From: Rhodovulum marinum
Lineage (GTDB): Bacteria > Pseudomonadota > Alphaproteobacteria > Rhodobacterales > Rhodobacteraceae
DNA length: 64,000 nucleotides
Assembly (NCBI RefSeq): GCF_004343075.1
Contig: NZ_SLXP01000003.1
Location: 1-64,000 of the forward strand
Direction: 5' to 3'
Position 1 is the first letter of the stretch. Each line of letters begins with the position of its first letter. Below, piece after piece: positions 36,226-44,496 of this stretch. A program made the position numbers and the translations under genes. Below the pieces are notes generated by a model. The model was not told the DNA's origin. It searched no databases and saw only the letters and a program-made list of their open reading frames with translations.

Positions 36226-36544
36226 CGCTGGGAGGGATCACCGGCACTTCAACGCGTTCTGGCGCGGGTGCCGGGGCTCCTTCCAGTTCGGCGATCTTCG
36301 CCTCGGCGGCGGCAAGCTTGGATTCGAGGCCCCTAAGCCGCTCTTCGAGCCCCACCGTCTTGTCGGCCAGCATCAGGCCCGACATCAGCAACATCCGCGA
36401 CTCCGGCAAATGCCCACCCTGAGACAACAGCACCGATGCCTCGCCATCCAGCGCACGCGCCGCAGCCTCCAGGAACGGCTCTTCACCGGACTGGCAGGCC
36501 ACCTCGAAACTGCGCCCGCCGATCATGACCTCGACATTAGGCAT
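36137..36544 (-). CDS. zapA: Cell division protein ZapA
   Basis: Promotes FtsZ ring bundling. 135 aa with the N-terminal ZapA domain (VEVMIGGRSFEVACQSGEE, then SRMLLMSGLMLADKTV) and a coiled coil (EERLRGLESKLAAAEAKIAE, about 69-90), followed by a Pro/Ala linker and a helical C-terminus. ATG 36544 is chosen over 36559 by family alignment. It overlaps the upstream coiled-coil gene by 8 bases, so the two are coupled. Confidence 0.9.
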   Translation of the reverse strand: MPNVEVMIGGRSFEVACQSGEEPFLEAAARALDGEASVLLSQGGHLPESRMLLMSGLMLADKTVGLEERLRGLESKLAAAEAKIAELEGAPAPAPERVEVPVIPPSVTETLAELAARAESLADTVEEKVLGAAGG

Positions 36545-37025
36545 GCGACGCCCCCCCATCTGCCAGCGGTTTCAATTCCGCCAGGATCGCCTCCAAATCA
36601 GCCCGGTCGCCCTCGCGCAGCGCGGCCAGCGCATCCAGTTCAGCCGCCATCGCCGCATCGATCGCCGCCGGGTCGCCCAGCCCCTGGGCATTGGCAGCCC
36701 TCAGCGCGGCACTCGTCTCGCGCAAACGCGCGTTCACGGCGCGCAACCGGTCCAGCTCGACTTCCAGCTTCTCGGCGCGCTCCGTCATCTCGTGGGCGCG
36801 CTGGTCCAACCGCGCGACCTGCGTCTCCTGGCGCTCGCGGATCGCCTTGACCCTTTCGTTAAGCTGGGCATTGGCCGTGCGCTCGCTTTCCAGTGCCTCG
36901 CGCAGTCCCTCGACTTCGGCGGGATTTGGCCGGTCGGGATCGACCCGCTCGAGTCCCCCCAGCCCCGCCCCGATCCGTTCCAGCGCGGCGGTGATCCGGC
37001 GCTCAAACTCGGTGATGTCGCTCAT
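36537..37025 (-). CDS. Coiled-coil protein coupled to zapA
   Basis: A 162-aa soluble protein that is nearly all predicted coiled coil (RERQETQVARLDQRAHEM, ERAEKLEVELDRLRAVNARL). No catalytic motif or membrane segment. ATG 37025 (MSDITEFERRITAALERIG) is chosen as in homologous reading; ATG 37067 is an alternative. Its overlap with zapA suggests a division-related partner, by context only. Confidence 0.8.
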   Translation of the reverse strand: MSDITEFERRITAALERIGAGLGGLERVDPDRPNPAEVEGLREALESERTANAQLNERVKAIRERQETQVARLDQRAHEMTERAEKLEVELDRLRAVNARLRETSAALRAANAQGLGDPAAIDAAMAAELDALAALREGDRADLEAILAELKPLADGGASHA

Positions 37026-37276
37026 TTCTGCCTGTTCCCCGGACTGTTCTTCCAGTTCCCCGTCCACCCCCGGGATCGAATCGGGGCAGCGGGCCTTTCG
37101 GACAGTTTATCTCAAGGCGCAGCCGATTGCGCCCCCTTTCCGGTCAAGGACTTACCGCCTATGCTTGATCCACAGCATCGGACAATGATGCACCAGCGAC
37201 AAGCCGCCGATCGGAGCCACGCGCCCATGCCGACCCTCTACCTCCCTGCCGCCCAACGCTCCGCCGGGGTCCACCC

Positions 37277-37420
37277 ATGAGCAACCGCATCGCGTTTGCA
37301 CTGATGGCGATGATACTCACCGCCCTCTCTGCCGATTTCATTTTGAACAACGGTTCAGCGATGCTGTTTCTCGCGCAGAGATTCGTCGATCTCATCGATC
37401 GTCTGGCGATCTGGCGCTAA
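37277..37420 (+). CDS. 47-residue membrane protein
   Basis: Small frame of 47 codons plus stop: a basic start (MSNR), a hydrophobic helix (IAFALMAMILTALSADFIL), then an amphipathic stretch (MLFLAQRFVDLIDRLAIW) ending in Arg. I recall very similar short proteins in other Rhodobacteraceae but no function. It sits between the zapA operon promoter region and coaD and is followed by repeat copy C. Confidence 0.62.
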   Translation: MSNRIAFALMAMILTALSADFILNNGSAMLFLAQRFVDLIDRLAIWR

Positions 37421-37423
37421 GCT

Positions 37424-37500
37424 CTTTTTCTTGGTCGAAATACTCATGCGGCGGCCCGGAACGGGCCGCCTGACCGAAAGGCTTGCGCCGCAGGCGCTCC
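37424..37500 (+). repeat. Dispersed hairpin repeat, copy C (divergent)
   Basis: The head TTTTTCTTGGTCGAAATACTC matches copy A (TTTTCCTTGG-N5-AATACTC). It is followed by a perfect 9-bp hairpin GGCGGCCCG-GAA-CGGGCCGCC (37450-37470) and a second hairpin GCGCC-GCA-GGCGC (37485-37497). Sequence after the head differs from A and B but the two-hairpin layout is kept. Between a plus-strand gene and minus-strand coaD, so it could act as a bidirectional terminator. Confidence 0.55.
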
Positions 37501-37515
37501 TTTGGGTGATCGGGA

Positions 37516-38007
37516 TCAGGCGAAGCGGGCGACCAACCGGTCACGCACGGCCGGCGTCACGAAACTGGACACGTCACCGCCCAGCCGCGCGATCTCCTTG
37601 ACCAGCTTCGATGCGATCGCCTGGCGCCGTGCATCGGCCATCAGGAAAACGGTCTCGATCGACGAATCAAGCGCACGGTTCATGCCCACCATCTGGAATT
37701 CGTACTCGAAATCCGCGACCGCGCGCAGACCGCGGACGATCATTGATGCCCCCACGTCGCCTGCGCAGTCGATCAACAGGTTGTCGAAGGGATGAACGAC
37801 GATCTCCGTCCCGGTTTTATCGCTAAGAACCGTGCATTCGGCCTCGATCATCGCCACGCGTTCCTCCAGCGTGAACAGCGGGCCCTTGTCCCGATTGATC
37901 GCCACCCCGATCACCAACCGGTCGACCAAAGCGCAGGCACGCGTGATGATGTCGATATGACCAAGGGTCAGCGGATCGAACGTTCCGGGATATAGGCCGA
38001 TGCGCAT
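37516..38007 (-). CDS. coaD: Phosphopantetheine adenylyltransferase
   Basis: Penultimate step of coenzyme A synthesis. 163 aa, nucleotidyltransferase fold with GTFDPLTLGH (His17 in the TxGH motif), the phosphopantetheine site near INRDKGPLFTLEER, and the IVRGLRAVADFEYEFQM signature with its conserved Arg. ATG 38007 starts directly before the first strand. The stop is 16 bases before repeat copy C. CBS-domain gene upstream on the same strand after 100 bases. Confidence 0.97.
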   Translation of the reverse strand: MRIGLYPGTFDPLTLGHIDIITRACALVDRLVIGVAINRDKGPLFTLEERVAMIEAECTVLSDKTGTEIVVHPFDNLLIDCAGDVGASMIVRGLRAVADFEYEFQMVGMNRALDSSIETVFLMADARRQAIASKLVKEIARLGGDVSSFVTPAVRDRLVARFA

Positions 38008-38107
38008 GGGGCGCCCCTCTTGCCAGTCTGCCCCCGCAGGCAACAATATCACGGCCCGTTTTGCAAGTGCAGCATCGGCGGCGGATCCGGCGCGGTGCAG
38101 CCGCGCC

Positions 38108-38542
38108 TCAGAAGCCCATGATCATCCCTTCCAGCGCGTCCTTCTCCATCGAGAGTTCCGAAAGCCGCGCCTTGACCACATCGCCGATCGAGATCAGCGC
38201 GACCATGCGGCCCTTTTCGACCACTGGCATGTGGCGGAACCGGCCCTCGGTCATCCGCGACAGAACCTCGTCGGCGGTATCCTCCAGCTCGCAGGTCTGG
38301 ATTTCGCAGGTCATGATCGCCGACACCGGTTCCGAAAGCACCGACGCGCCGCGCCGACCTATTTCACGCACGATATCGCGTTCGGACAATATGCCCGTCG
38401 CCTCGGTCCCGTCAGGACTTACCACCAGCGAACCGATCCTTCGTGCCGCCAGTTCCGCGGCCGCCTGCGACACGGTGGTCGCAGGGGTCACGGTCGCCAC
38501 ACCGGGCACCAGCTTTGATTTCAGGATTTGATGGACTTGCAT
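38108..38542 (-). CDS. CBS-domain pair protein
   Basis: A 144-aa stand-alone pair of CBS domains (residues about 8-65 and 72-130), which bind adenosyl nucleotides and sense energy or redox state. Typical motifs are GILSERDIVREI in the first domain and ALISIGDVVKARL in the second. The partner protein is unknown. It is 100 bases upstream of coaD and downstream of a LysR gene on the same strand. Confidence 0.9.
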   Translation of the reverse strand: MQVHQILKSKLVPGVATVTPATTVSQAAAELAARRIGSLVVSPDGTEATGILSERDIVREIGRRGASVLSEPVSAIMTCEIQTCELEDTADEVLSRMTEGRFRHMPVVEKGRMVALISIGDVVKARLSELSMEKDALEGMIMGF

Positions 38543-38601
38543 CGCACACCTCCCCCGGAACGGAGCAATGAAGATAGGGTCGCCCTTGCTGCGACATCCT
38601 G

Positions 38602-39495
38602 TCAAGCAAACTGTGCCTCCAGGCGCGCGACCTCGGCGCGAATTCCGTCCGAGAGAAGCCCTGCAAACCGCGTCAGCCGCGCCAATTTCCGGTCGTCCCC
38701 GTGACGGATCAGAAAAAAGCTCCGCCGTAGTGACACCGCCCCGGGCAGCACCTTGACCAGCCCCGGCGCCGCGGGCATGGCGAAATCGTGGACAATGCCC
38801 AGCCCCGCGCCCGCGCGGAGCCAATTCAACTGCACCGCGACCGAATTCGACGCCAGCGTCACCCGATCGACCCCGATCTCGGACAGGTAGTCCAGTTCGC
38901 TGTCGAAGATCATGTCGGGGATATAGCCGACGATCCGATGGGTCCTGAGATCGTCCAACCCGCGGATCGGCGGGTGGCGCTCCAGGTAGTCGCGATGGGC
39001 GACGAGATGCAGCCGGTAGTCGGTGATCCGCTGCACGGTCAGCCGCCCGGTTTCGGGCGGACTGACGGCAATCGCCATGTCCGCCTCGCGCCGGGACAGG
39101 TTGAACACCCGCGGCAGGGCGACGATCTGCACCTCGAGTCCCGGGTTCGCATCGCAGATTGCCGCGGCGACCTGCGGCAGCAGGTAGTTCGCCACCCCGT
39201 CGGGCGCGCCGATCCGTACCGAGCCGGTCAACTGCCCCTCCTGCCCGCGCAACTCCTCTGCGCCCTCGGTCAGCGCCTGCTCGGCCTGAACCGCGCGCGC
39301 CATCAGCCGTTCCCCGGCCTCGGTAAGCCCGTATCCCCGCGGGGACCGGACGAAAAGCGCTGTGCCCAAACCGTCCTCCAGCCGCGCGATACGCCGCCCC
39401 AGCGTGGCCGGGTCCAACCGCAGCGCCCGGCCCGCCCCGGTCAGGCTCTCGGCGCGCGCTACCGCCAGAAACAGCCGCATATCGTCCCAGTTCAT
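38602..39495 (-). CDS. LysR family regulator divergent from mmsA
   Basis: A 297-aa LysR regulator with N-terminal winged helix (residues 1-60; GRALRLDPATLGRRIARLED) and a periplasmic-binding-like effector domain. It is divergent from mmsA with a LysR-type box between them, so it probably controls methylmalonate-semialdehyde dehydrogenase expression in response to a valine or inositol breakdown product (inference). Confidence 0.92.
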   Translation of the reverse strand: MNWDDMRLFLAVARAESLTGAGRALRLDPATLGRRIARLEDGLGTALFVRSPRGYGLTEAGERLMARAVQAEQALTEGAEELRGQEGQLTGSVRIGAPDGVANYLLPQVAAAICDANPGLEVQIVALPRVFNLSRREADMAIAVSPPETGRLTVQRITDYRLHLVAHRDYLERHPPIRGLDDLRTHRIVGYIPDMIFDSELDYLSEIGVDRVTLASNSVAVQLNWLRAGAGLGIVHDFAMPAAPGLVKVLPGAVSLRRSFFLIRHGDDRKLARLTRFAGLLSDGIRAEVARLEAQFA

Positions 39496-39508
39496 CGGCC
39501 CTACCCTT

Positions 39509-39522
39509 GCATTTTCGCAAAA
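39509..39522. promoter_or_regulatory. LysR-type box TTGC-N6-GCAA
   Basis: A dyad TTGC-N6-GCAA with the T-N11-A spacing, 14 bases upstream of the LysR start and 79 upstream of mmsA. A second TTTTGCAAGAC half site lies near 39558. It is a plausible binding site for the adjacent LysR protein. Confidence 0.45.
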
Positions 39523-39600
39523 CGCTTTTGGAAAACTGCCGCTTTTCCCGGGAATTTTGCAAGACTATCCTCCGGTCAACGCGGATCGTGTGAGGATGCG

Positions 39601-41100
39601 ATGAAGGAACTGACCCATTTCGTGAACGGCCAGCAGGTCAAGGGGACCTCGGGCCGCTTTGCCGATGTGTACAACCCGGCGCTTGGCGAGGTGCAGGCGC
39701 GCGTGCCTCTGGCCTCCAAGGCCGAACTGGACGCCGCGGTGGCGGCCGCCGCCGCCGCACAACCCGCCTGGGGTGCGACGAACCCGCAGCGCCGCGCACG
39801 CGTGATGATGGAGTTCGTGCGCCTGTTGAACCGCGACATGGACAAGCTGGCCGAGGCGCTGTCCTCAGAACACGGCAAGACCATCCCCGACGCCAAGGGC
39901 GACGTGCAGCGCGGCCTCGAGGTGATCGAGTTCTGCATCGGCGCACCGCATCTGCTCAAGGGCGAGTTCACCGACAGCGCCGGCCCCGGCATCGACATGT
40001 ATTCCATGCGCCAGCCGCTGGGCGTGGTGGCCGGCATCACGCCGTTCAACTTTCCCGCCATGATCCCGATGTGGAAGATGGGCCCGGCGCTTGCGGCAGG
40101 TAACGCGTTCATCCTGAAACCGTCCGAACGCGATCCGTCCGTGCCGTTGATGCTGGCCGAATTGTTGAAAGAGGCCGGCCTGCCCGATGGCATCCTGCAG
40201 GTCGTGAACGGTGACAAGGAGGCCGTGGACGCCATCCTCGACAACCCGACGATCCAGGCCATCGGCTTCGTGGGTTCCACCCCGATCGCCGAATACATCT
40301 ATGGCCGCGGCTGTTCCAACGGCAAGCGGGTGCAATGCTTCGGCGGCGCCAAGAACCACATGATCATCATGCCCGACGCCGACATGGATCAGGCCGCCGA
40401 CGCGCTGGTGGGCGCGGGCTATGGCGCGGCGGGCGAACGCTGCATGGCGATTTCCGTGGCCGTGCCGGTGGGTGACGAGACCGCCGACCGCCTGATCGAG
40501 AAACTGGTGCCCCGCATCGAGAAACTGAAGGTCGGCCCCTACACGGCCGGCAATGACGTCGATTATGGCCCGCTGGTCACGGCACAGGCCAAGGAGCGGG
40601 TGCTGGGCCTGATCAATTCGGGCGTCGAACAGGGCGCCGAACTGGTCGTGGATGGCCGCAACTTCAACCTGCAAGGCTACGAAAGCGGCTATTTCATCGG
40701 GCCGAGCCTGTTCGACAAGGTCACGCCCGACATGGAGATCTATAAACAGGAGATCTTCGGCCCCGTCCTGTCGACCGTCCGCGCCAAGACCTATGAAGAG
40801 GCCTTGGGCTACGCGATGGATCACGAATATGGCAACGGAACCGCGATCTTTACCCGCGACGGCGACACCGCGCGCGATTTCGCGGCGCGCGTCAACGTGG
40901 GCATGGTGGGCATCAACGTTCCGATCCCCGTGCCCTTGGCCTATCACACCTTCGGCGGGTGGAAGAAATCGGGCTTCGGCGACCTGAACCAGCACGGCCC
41001 CGACGCTTTCCGCTTCTACACCAGGACCAAGACCGTCACCTCGCGCTGGCCCTCGGGTCTTAAGGAGGGCGGCGAGTTCCACTTCAAGCAGATGGATTGA
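39601..41100 (+). CDS. mmsA: Methylmalonate-semialdehyde dehydrogenase (CoA-acylating)
   Basis: Converts methylmalonate semialdehyde to propionyl-CoA at the end of valine (and thymine) breakdown. 499 aa aldehyde dehydrogenase with ITPFNFPAMIPMWKM, FVGSTPIAEYIY and catalytic Cys281 in GERCMAISVAV, the MmsA-specific form. ATG 39601 is chosen by family start (KELTHFVNGQQV); the frame upstream to 38788 lies inside the LysR gene. A bidirectional terminator follows the stop. The rest of the valine pathway is 2.2 kb downstream. Confidence 0.96.
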   Translation: MKELTHFVNGQQVKGTSGRFADVYNPALGEVQARVPLASKAELDAAVAAAAAAQPAWGATNPQRRARVMMEFVRLLNRDMDKLAEALSSEHGKTIPDAKGDVQRGLEVIEFCIGAPHLLKGEFTDSAGPGIDMYSMRQPLGVVAGITPFNFPAMIPMWKMGPALAAGNAFILKPSERDPSVPLMLAELLKEAGLPDGILQVVNGDKEAVDAILDNPTIQAIGFVGSTPIAEYIYGRGCSNGKRVQCFGGAKNHMIIMPDADMDQAADALVGAGYGAAGERCMAISVAVPVGDETADRLIEKLVPRIEKLKVGPYTAGNDVDYGPLVTAQAKERVLGLINSGVEQGAELVVDGRNFNLQGYESGYFIGPSLFDKVTPDMEIYKQEIFGPVLSTVRAKTYEEALGYAMDHEYGNGTAIFTRDGDTARDFAARVNVGMVGINVPIPVPLAYHTFGGWKKSGFGDLNQHGPDAFRFYTRTKTVTSRWPSGLKEGGEFHFKQMD

Positions 41101-41109
41101 AACGAGAAA

Positions 41110-41134
41110 GGGCGGCCGTTTCGGCCGCCCTTAT
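41110..41134. terminator. Bidirectional terminator after mmsA
   Basis: Perfect 9-bp stem GGGCGGCCG (41110-41118), TTT loop, CGGCCGCCC (41122-41130), then TTATT; on the minus strand the stem is followed by TTTCTCGTT. It serves mmsA and the convergent VPLPA-CTERM gene. Confidence 0.85.
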
Positions 41135-41161
41135 TCATCCTTTGCACAAAGACGCGATCGG

Positions 41162-41824
41162 TCACATCTTCTTGCGGCGCGTCATCGCGGCCACACCGCC
41201 GGCACCTGCCAGAAGCAGCCAGCCCGCTGCGGGCAGCGGAACCGGAGCGACGAGGATATCGTCGATCCGAAGGTTCTGCGCTTGGTATGTCGACCAGGTC
41301 ACGAACGAAACGTCATTGAATTCCGGCAGATCGAACATCACGAAATAAGAGTCATTGTTCCCGATCGCACCATTGTAGACGCTGCCGGTGAGCGGCGGCA
41401 GATATTGATAGTTATCATACAGTTGCGTTCCAGATGGCGCCAATGCGTCAACCGCGAAAACAAGTGGCGCCGCGGTCTTGTCGGTCACGAGGCGCAACTC
41501 GCTTCCCCGCCCCTGCAGGTCGAAATAGAAGCCGGTCAAAGTGAAGGTGCCGCCCCCGTTCCTGGTCATCGTCGTGACCACGCCGGTCTGTTGCACCTCT
41601 TTGATGCACGGGTCGCTGGGGTCCGGATAATCCGAACAGTTCCCGCTTTGGAAAGACGTGGGATCGAAATCGAACCCGTTTTCCGTGTACGCACCCGGCC
41701 CGTTGAAGCTCGAGGTCAACGTGTCGAAATGCACGGTCGGCTCGGGCAACGTCACCGCCGATGCGCTGCCCACCATCATCAACGCGGCAACCGAAGCTGC
41801 CGCCGCTGTCTTGATACTAATCAT
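41162..41824 (-). CDS. VPLPA-CTERM sorting-domain secreted protein
   Basis: A 220-aa secreted protein with signal peptide (1-23, ending GSASA), a beta-rich body of unknown function and a C-terminal VPLPA sorting signal (VPLPAAGWLLLAGAGGVAA, about 193-211) followed by a basic tail (TRRKKM). Such signals are cut by an exosortase-type enzyme in proteobacteria that make an extracellular matrix. The body has a Cys pair in NCSDYPDPSDPC. GGGGGA precedes ATG 41824. No exosortase gene is in the window. Confidence 0.9.
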   Translation of the reverse strand: MISIKTAAAASVAALMMVGSASAVTLPEPTVHFDTLTSSFNGPGAYTENGFDFDPTSFQSGNCSDYPDPSDPCIKEVQQTGVVTTMTRNGGGTFTLTGFYFDLQGRGSELRLVTDKTAAPLVFAVDALAPSGTQLYDNYQYLPPLTGSVYNGAIGNNDSYFVMFDLPEFNDVSFVTWSTYQAQNLRIDDILVAPVPLPAAGWLLLAGAGGVAAMTRRKKM

Positions 41825-42142
41825 TTGACTTCCCCCAAGGCAAATCGCCCACCGAAAGCGCGATGCCCCAAACTGCATTCGCACGAATAAAGTATAATGC
41901 TTCCAAATGTCCGCCCGAAGAAGAAACAGCCAGCCTGGCCCTTTATGCTACCCCTGCGTGTGGCGGCGAGGGTCACCCCCCCCCGCGAATTCTTGCAGGG
42001 CGGGCGTTTCCCCTGGGACATCTACCAGGCGTTGCGCATTGGCGAATCATTTCCGGGCTTGCGCACCCCGCACCGTGAAAGGCTTGCCGCCGCGGGATTT
42101 TCCTGCTGACAATGGATCGGTCCGCTACCTCCGGAGGCCCCG
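41825..42142. other. Gene-free gap between divergent genes
   Basis: 318 bases between the VPLPA-CTERM gene and the YbdK-type gene, with a somewhat lower GC first third. Promoters for both genes must lie here, but I see no clear box, repeat or hairpin, and the short plus-strand frames (such as 41907-42146) have no recognisable content. Confidence 0.6.
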
Positions 42143-43276
42143 ATGAGCGCCAGCGCGCCCGACTTCACCATCGGCATCGAGGAGGAATACCTTCTCGTCG
42201 ACACCGACACCTGCGCGCTGGTCGAGGCGCCCAAGGCGTTGATGGAGGCCTGCATGGCCGATCTTGGCACACAGGTGACGCCCGAGTTCCTGCAATGCCA
42301 GATCGAGGTGGGCACACGGGTCTGCCGCGATATTGGCCAGGCCCGCGACGACCTGCGCCGGCTGCGCGCCACGGTGGCGAAACATGCCGCGACCCACGGG
42401 CTGGCGCCGATCGCCGTCTCTTGTCACCCGGTGGCCGACTGGAAGGAACAGCACCACACGGACAAGGACCGGTATAACGACCTGGAACGAGCGCTGGCGG
42501 GCGTCGCGCGTCGGATGCTGATTTGCGGGATGCATGTCCATGTCGGCATACCCGATCCCGATCAGCGGATCGACCTGATGGCGCAGCTGTCCTATTTCCT
42601 GCCGCATCTGCTGGCGATGTCGACCTCCTCGCCGTTCTGGCAGGGGGTGGATACGGGGCTTGCCTCGTATCGGCTGACGGTGTTCGACAACCTGCCCCGC
42701 ACCGGCTTGCCGCCGCGCTTCGAAAGCTGGTCGGACTACGATCGATCCGTGGACGCGCTGGTAAAGCTGGGCCTGATCGAGGATGCGACCAAGATCTGGT
42801 GGGACCTGCGCCCCTCGGCCCGGTTCCCGACGTTGGAAACGCGCATCTGCGATGTCTCACCCCGCCTCGAACACACGCTGTCCATCGCTGCACTGACGCA
42901 ATGCATCACCCGGATGCTGTGGCGGCTGGCCGGTCTGAACCAGCGCTGGCGGGTCTATGAACGCTTCCTTGTGGGCGAGAACCGCTGGCGGGCGCAACGC
43001 TATGGCGTGAACGAGGGGCTGATCGATTTCGGCCGCAAGGAGCTGGTGCCCTTCGCCGAACTGCTGGACGAACTGGTGACCTTCGTCGAACCCGATGCCG
43101 CGATCCTTGGCTGTTTGAACGAGGTTCACGCCGCGCGCGATGTGATCGCCCAAGGCACATCCGCCGACCGCCAGCGCCAGGTTCACGCTGCGGCACTCGA
43201 GGGCGGTGCCGACCGCGAAGGGGCAGTGCGCGCGGTGATCCATTCGCTGATCGAGGAATACAACGCCGATTTGTGA
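42143..43276 (+). CDS. YbdK-type carboxylate-amine ligase
   Basis: A 377-aa member of the glutamate-cysteine ligase 2 family, ATP-grasp-like ligases that join glutamate to an amine. The start [13 protein letters not shown], middle [12 protein letters not shown] and late [16 protein letters not shown] are family blocks. It resembles E. coli YbdK, which has weak glutamate-cysteine ligase activity; the real substrate is unknown. Likely monocistronic, 74 bases before the acyl-CoA dehydrogenase gene. Confidence 0.92.
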   Translation: MSASAPDFTIGIEEEYLLVDTDTCALVEAPKALMEACMADLGTQVTPEFLQCQIEVGTRVCRDIGQARDDLRRLRATVAKHAATHGLAPIAVSCHPVADWKEQHHTDKDRYNDLERALAGVARRMLICGMHVHVGIPDPDQRIDLMAQLSYFLPHLLAMSTSSPFWQGVDTGLASYRLTVFDNLPRTGLPPRFESWSDYDRSVDALVKLGLIEDATKIWWDLRPSARFPTLETRICDVSPRLEHTLSIAALTQCITRMLWRLAGLNQRWRVYERFLVGENRWRAQRYGVNEGLIDFGRKELVPFAELLDELVTFVEPDAAILGCLNEVHAARDVIAQGTSADRQRQVHAAALEGGADREGAVRAVIHSLIEEYNADL

Positions 43277-43350
43277 CGCGCGCCCCTCTTGCCATCGGGG
43301 GGGGCTGTCTGCCACATGAACGCGCGTTCAATAACTTCGGGGGGTGAACG

Positions 43351-44496
43351 ATGGATTTCGCACTGAGCGAGGAACAGGCGGCGATCTTCGACATGGCGCG
43401 CAGCTTCGGCGCCGAGGAAATCGCCCCGCACGCGCTCGGCTGGGAAAAGACCGGGACGATCCCAAAGGAGTTGTGGCCCAAGCTGGGCGCGCTGGGCTTT
43501 GGCGGGCTTTACGTCAGCGAAGCGTCGGGCGGTGCCGGGTTGACGCGGCTGGATGCGACGCTGGTCTTCGAGGCGCTCAGCATGGCCTGTCCCTCGGTCG
43601 CGGCCTTCCTGTCGATCCACAACATGTGCGCCAGGATGCTGGACGCATTCGGATCGGATGACCTGAAGGCGCGCATTCTCGCCCCCGCGATCCCGATGGA
43701 AACGGTGCTGTCCTACTGCCTGACCGAGCCCGGTTCGGGTTCGGACGCGGCGGCGCTGAAAACCCGCGCCGCGCGTACCAACGAGGGCTACAGCCTGACC
43801 GGCACCAAGGCGTTCATCTCGGGCGGCGGCTATTCGGACGCCTACATCGTCATGGCACGCACAGGCGCGGAAGGTCCGAAGGGCATTTCGGCCCTGGTGG
43901 TCGAAGACGGCGCCCCGGGCCTGTCGTTCGGCGGGCTGGAGGACAAGATGGGCTGGCGCGCGCAACCCACGCGGCAGGTTCAGTTCGACGGCTGCGCCGT
44001 GCCCGCTGCGAACCTGCTGGGCGACGAAGGCCAGGGCTTCAAGTACGCGATGATGGGACTCGATGGCGGGCGGTTGAACATTGCCGCCTGTTCCCTTGGG
44101 GCGGCACAGTCCGCATTGGACGCGACCCTTGCGTATATGGGCGAGCGCAAGGCGTTCGGCAAACCCATCGACCAGTTTCAGGCACTGCAGTTCCGGCTGG
44201 CCGATGCCGAGATCGAATTGCAGGCCGCCCGCACCTTCTTGCGCCAGGCGGCGTGGAAGCTCGACCAGGGCGCGCCCGACGCCACGAAATTCTGCGCCAT
44301 GGCCAAGAAATTCGTGACCGAGGCAGGTTCGCGCGTGGCCGACCAATGCCTTCAGTTGCATGGCGGCTATGGCTACCTTGCCGATTACGGAATCGAGAAG
44401 ATCGTGCGCGACCTGCGGGTCCACCAAATCCTGGAAGGCACCAACGAGATCATGCGCCTGATCGTGGCTCGGCAGATGCTGGAGGCGCGTGGATGA
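43351..44496 (+). CDS. Acyl-CoA dehydrogenase, probably isobutyryl-CoA
   Basis: A 381-aa FAD-dependent acyl-CoA dehydrogenase. CLTEPGSGSDAAALKTRA is the FAD/substrate block and the catalytic Glu region is LEGTNEIMRLIVAR. With the next two genes (3-hydroxyisobutyryl-CoA hydrolase and MmsB) the most likely substrate is isobutyryl-CoA in valine breakdown, by context. The stop overlaps the next start in an ATGA. Confidence 0.93.
   Translation: MDFALSEEQAAIFDMARSFGAEEIAPHALGWEKTGTIPKELWPKLGALGFGGLYVSEASGGAGLTRLDATLVFEALSMACPSVAAFLSIHNMCARMLDAFGSDDLKARILAPAIPMETVLSYCLTEPGSGSDAAALKTRAARTNEGYSLTGTKAFISGGGYSDAYIVMARTGAEGPKGISALVVEDGAPGLSFGGLEDKMGWRAQPTRQVQFDGCAVPAANLLGDEGQGFKYAMMGLDGGRLNIAACSLGAAQSALDATLAYMGERKAFGKPIDQFQALQFRLADAEIELQAARTFLRQAAWKLDQGAPDATKFCAMAKKFVTEAGSRVADQCLQLHGGYGYLADYGIEKIVRDLRVHQILEGTNEIMRLIVARQMLEARG

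Noticed and set aside
38788-39600. In-frame upstream extension of mmsA
   Set aside because: It covers the antisense of the LysR gene; the MmsA family sequence begins at 39601 after a purine-rich site.
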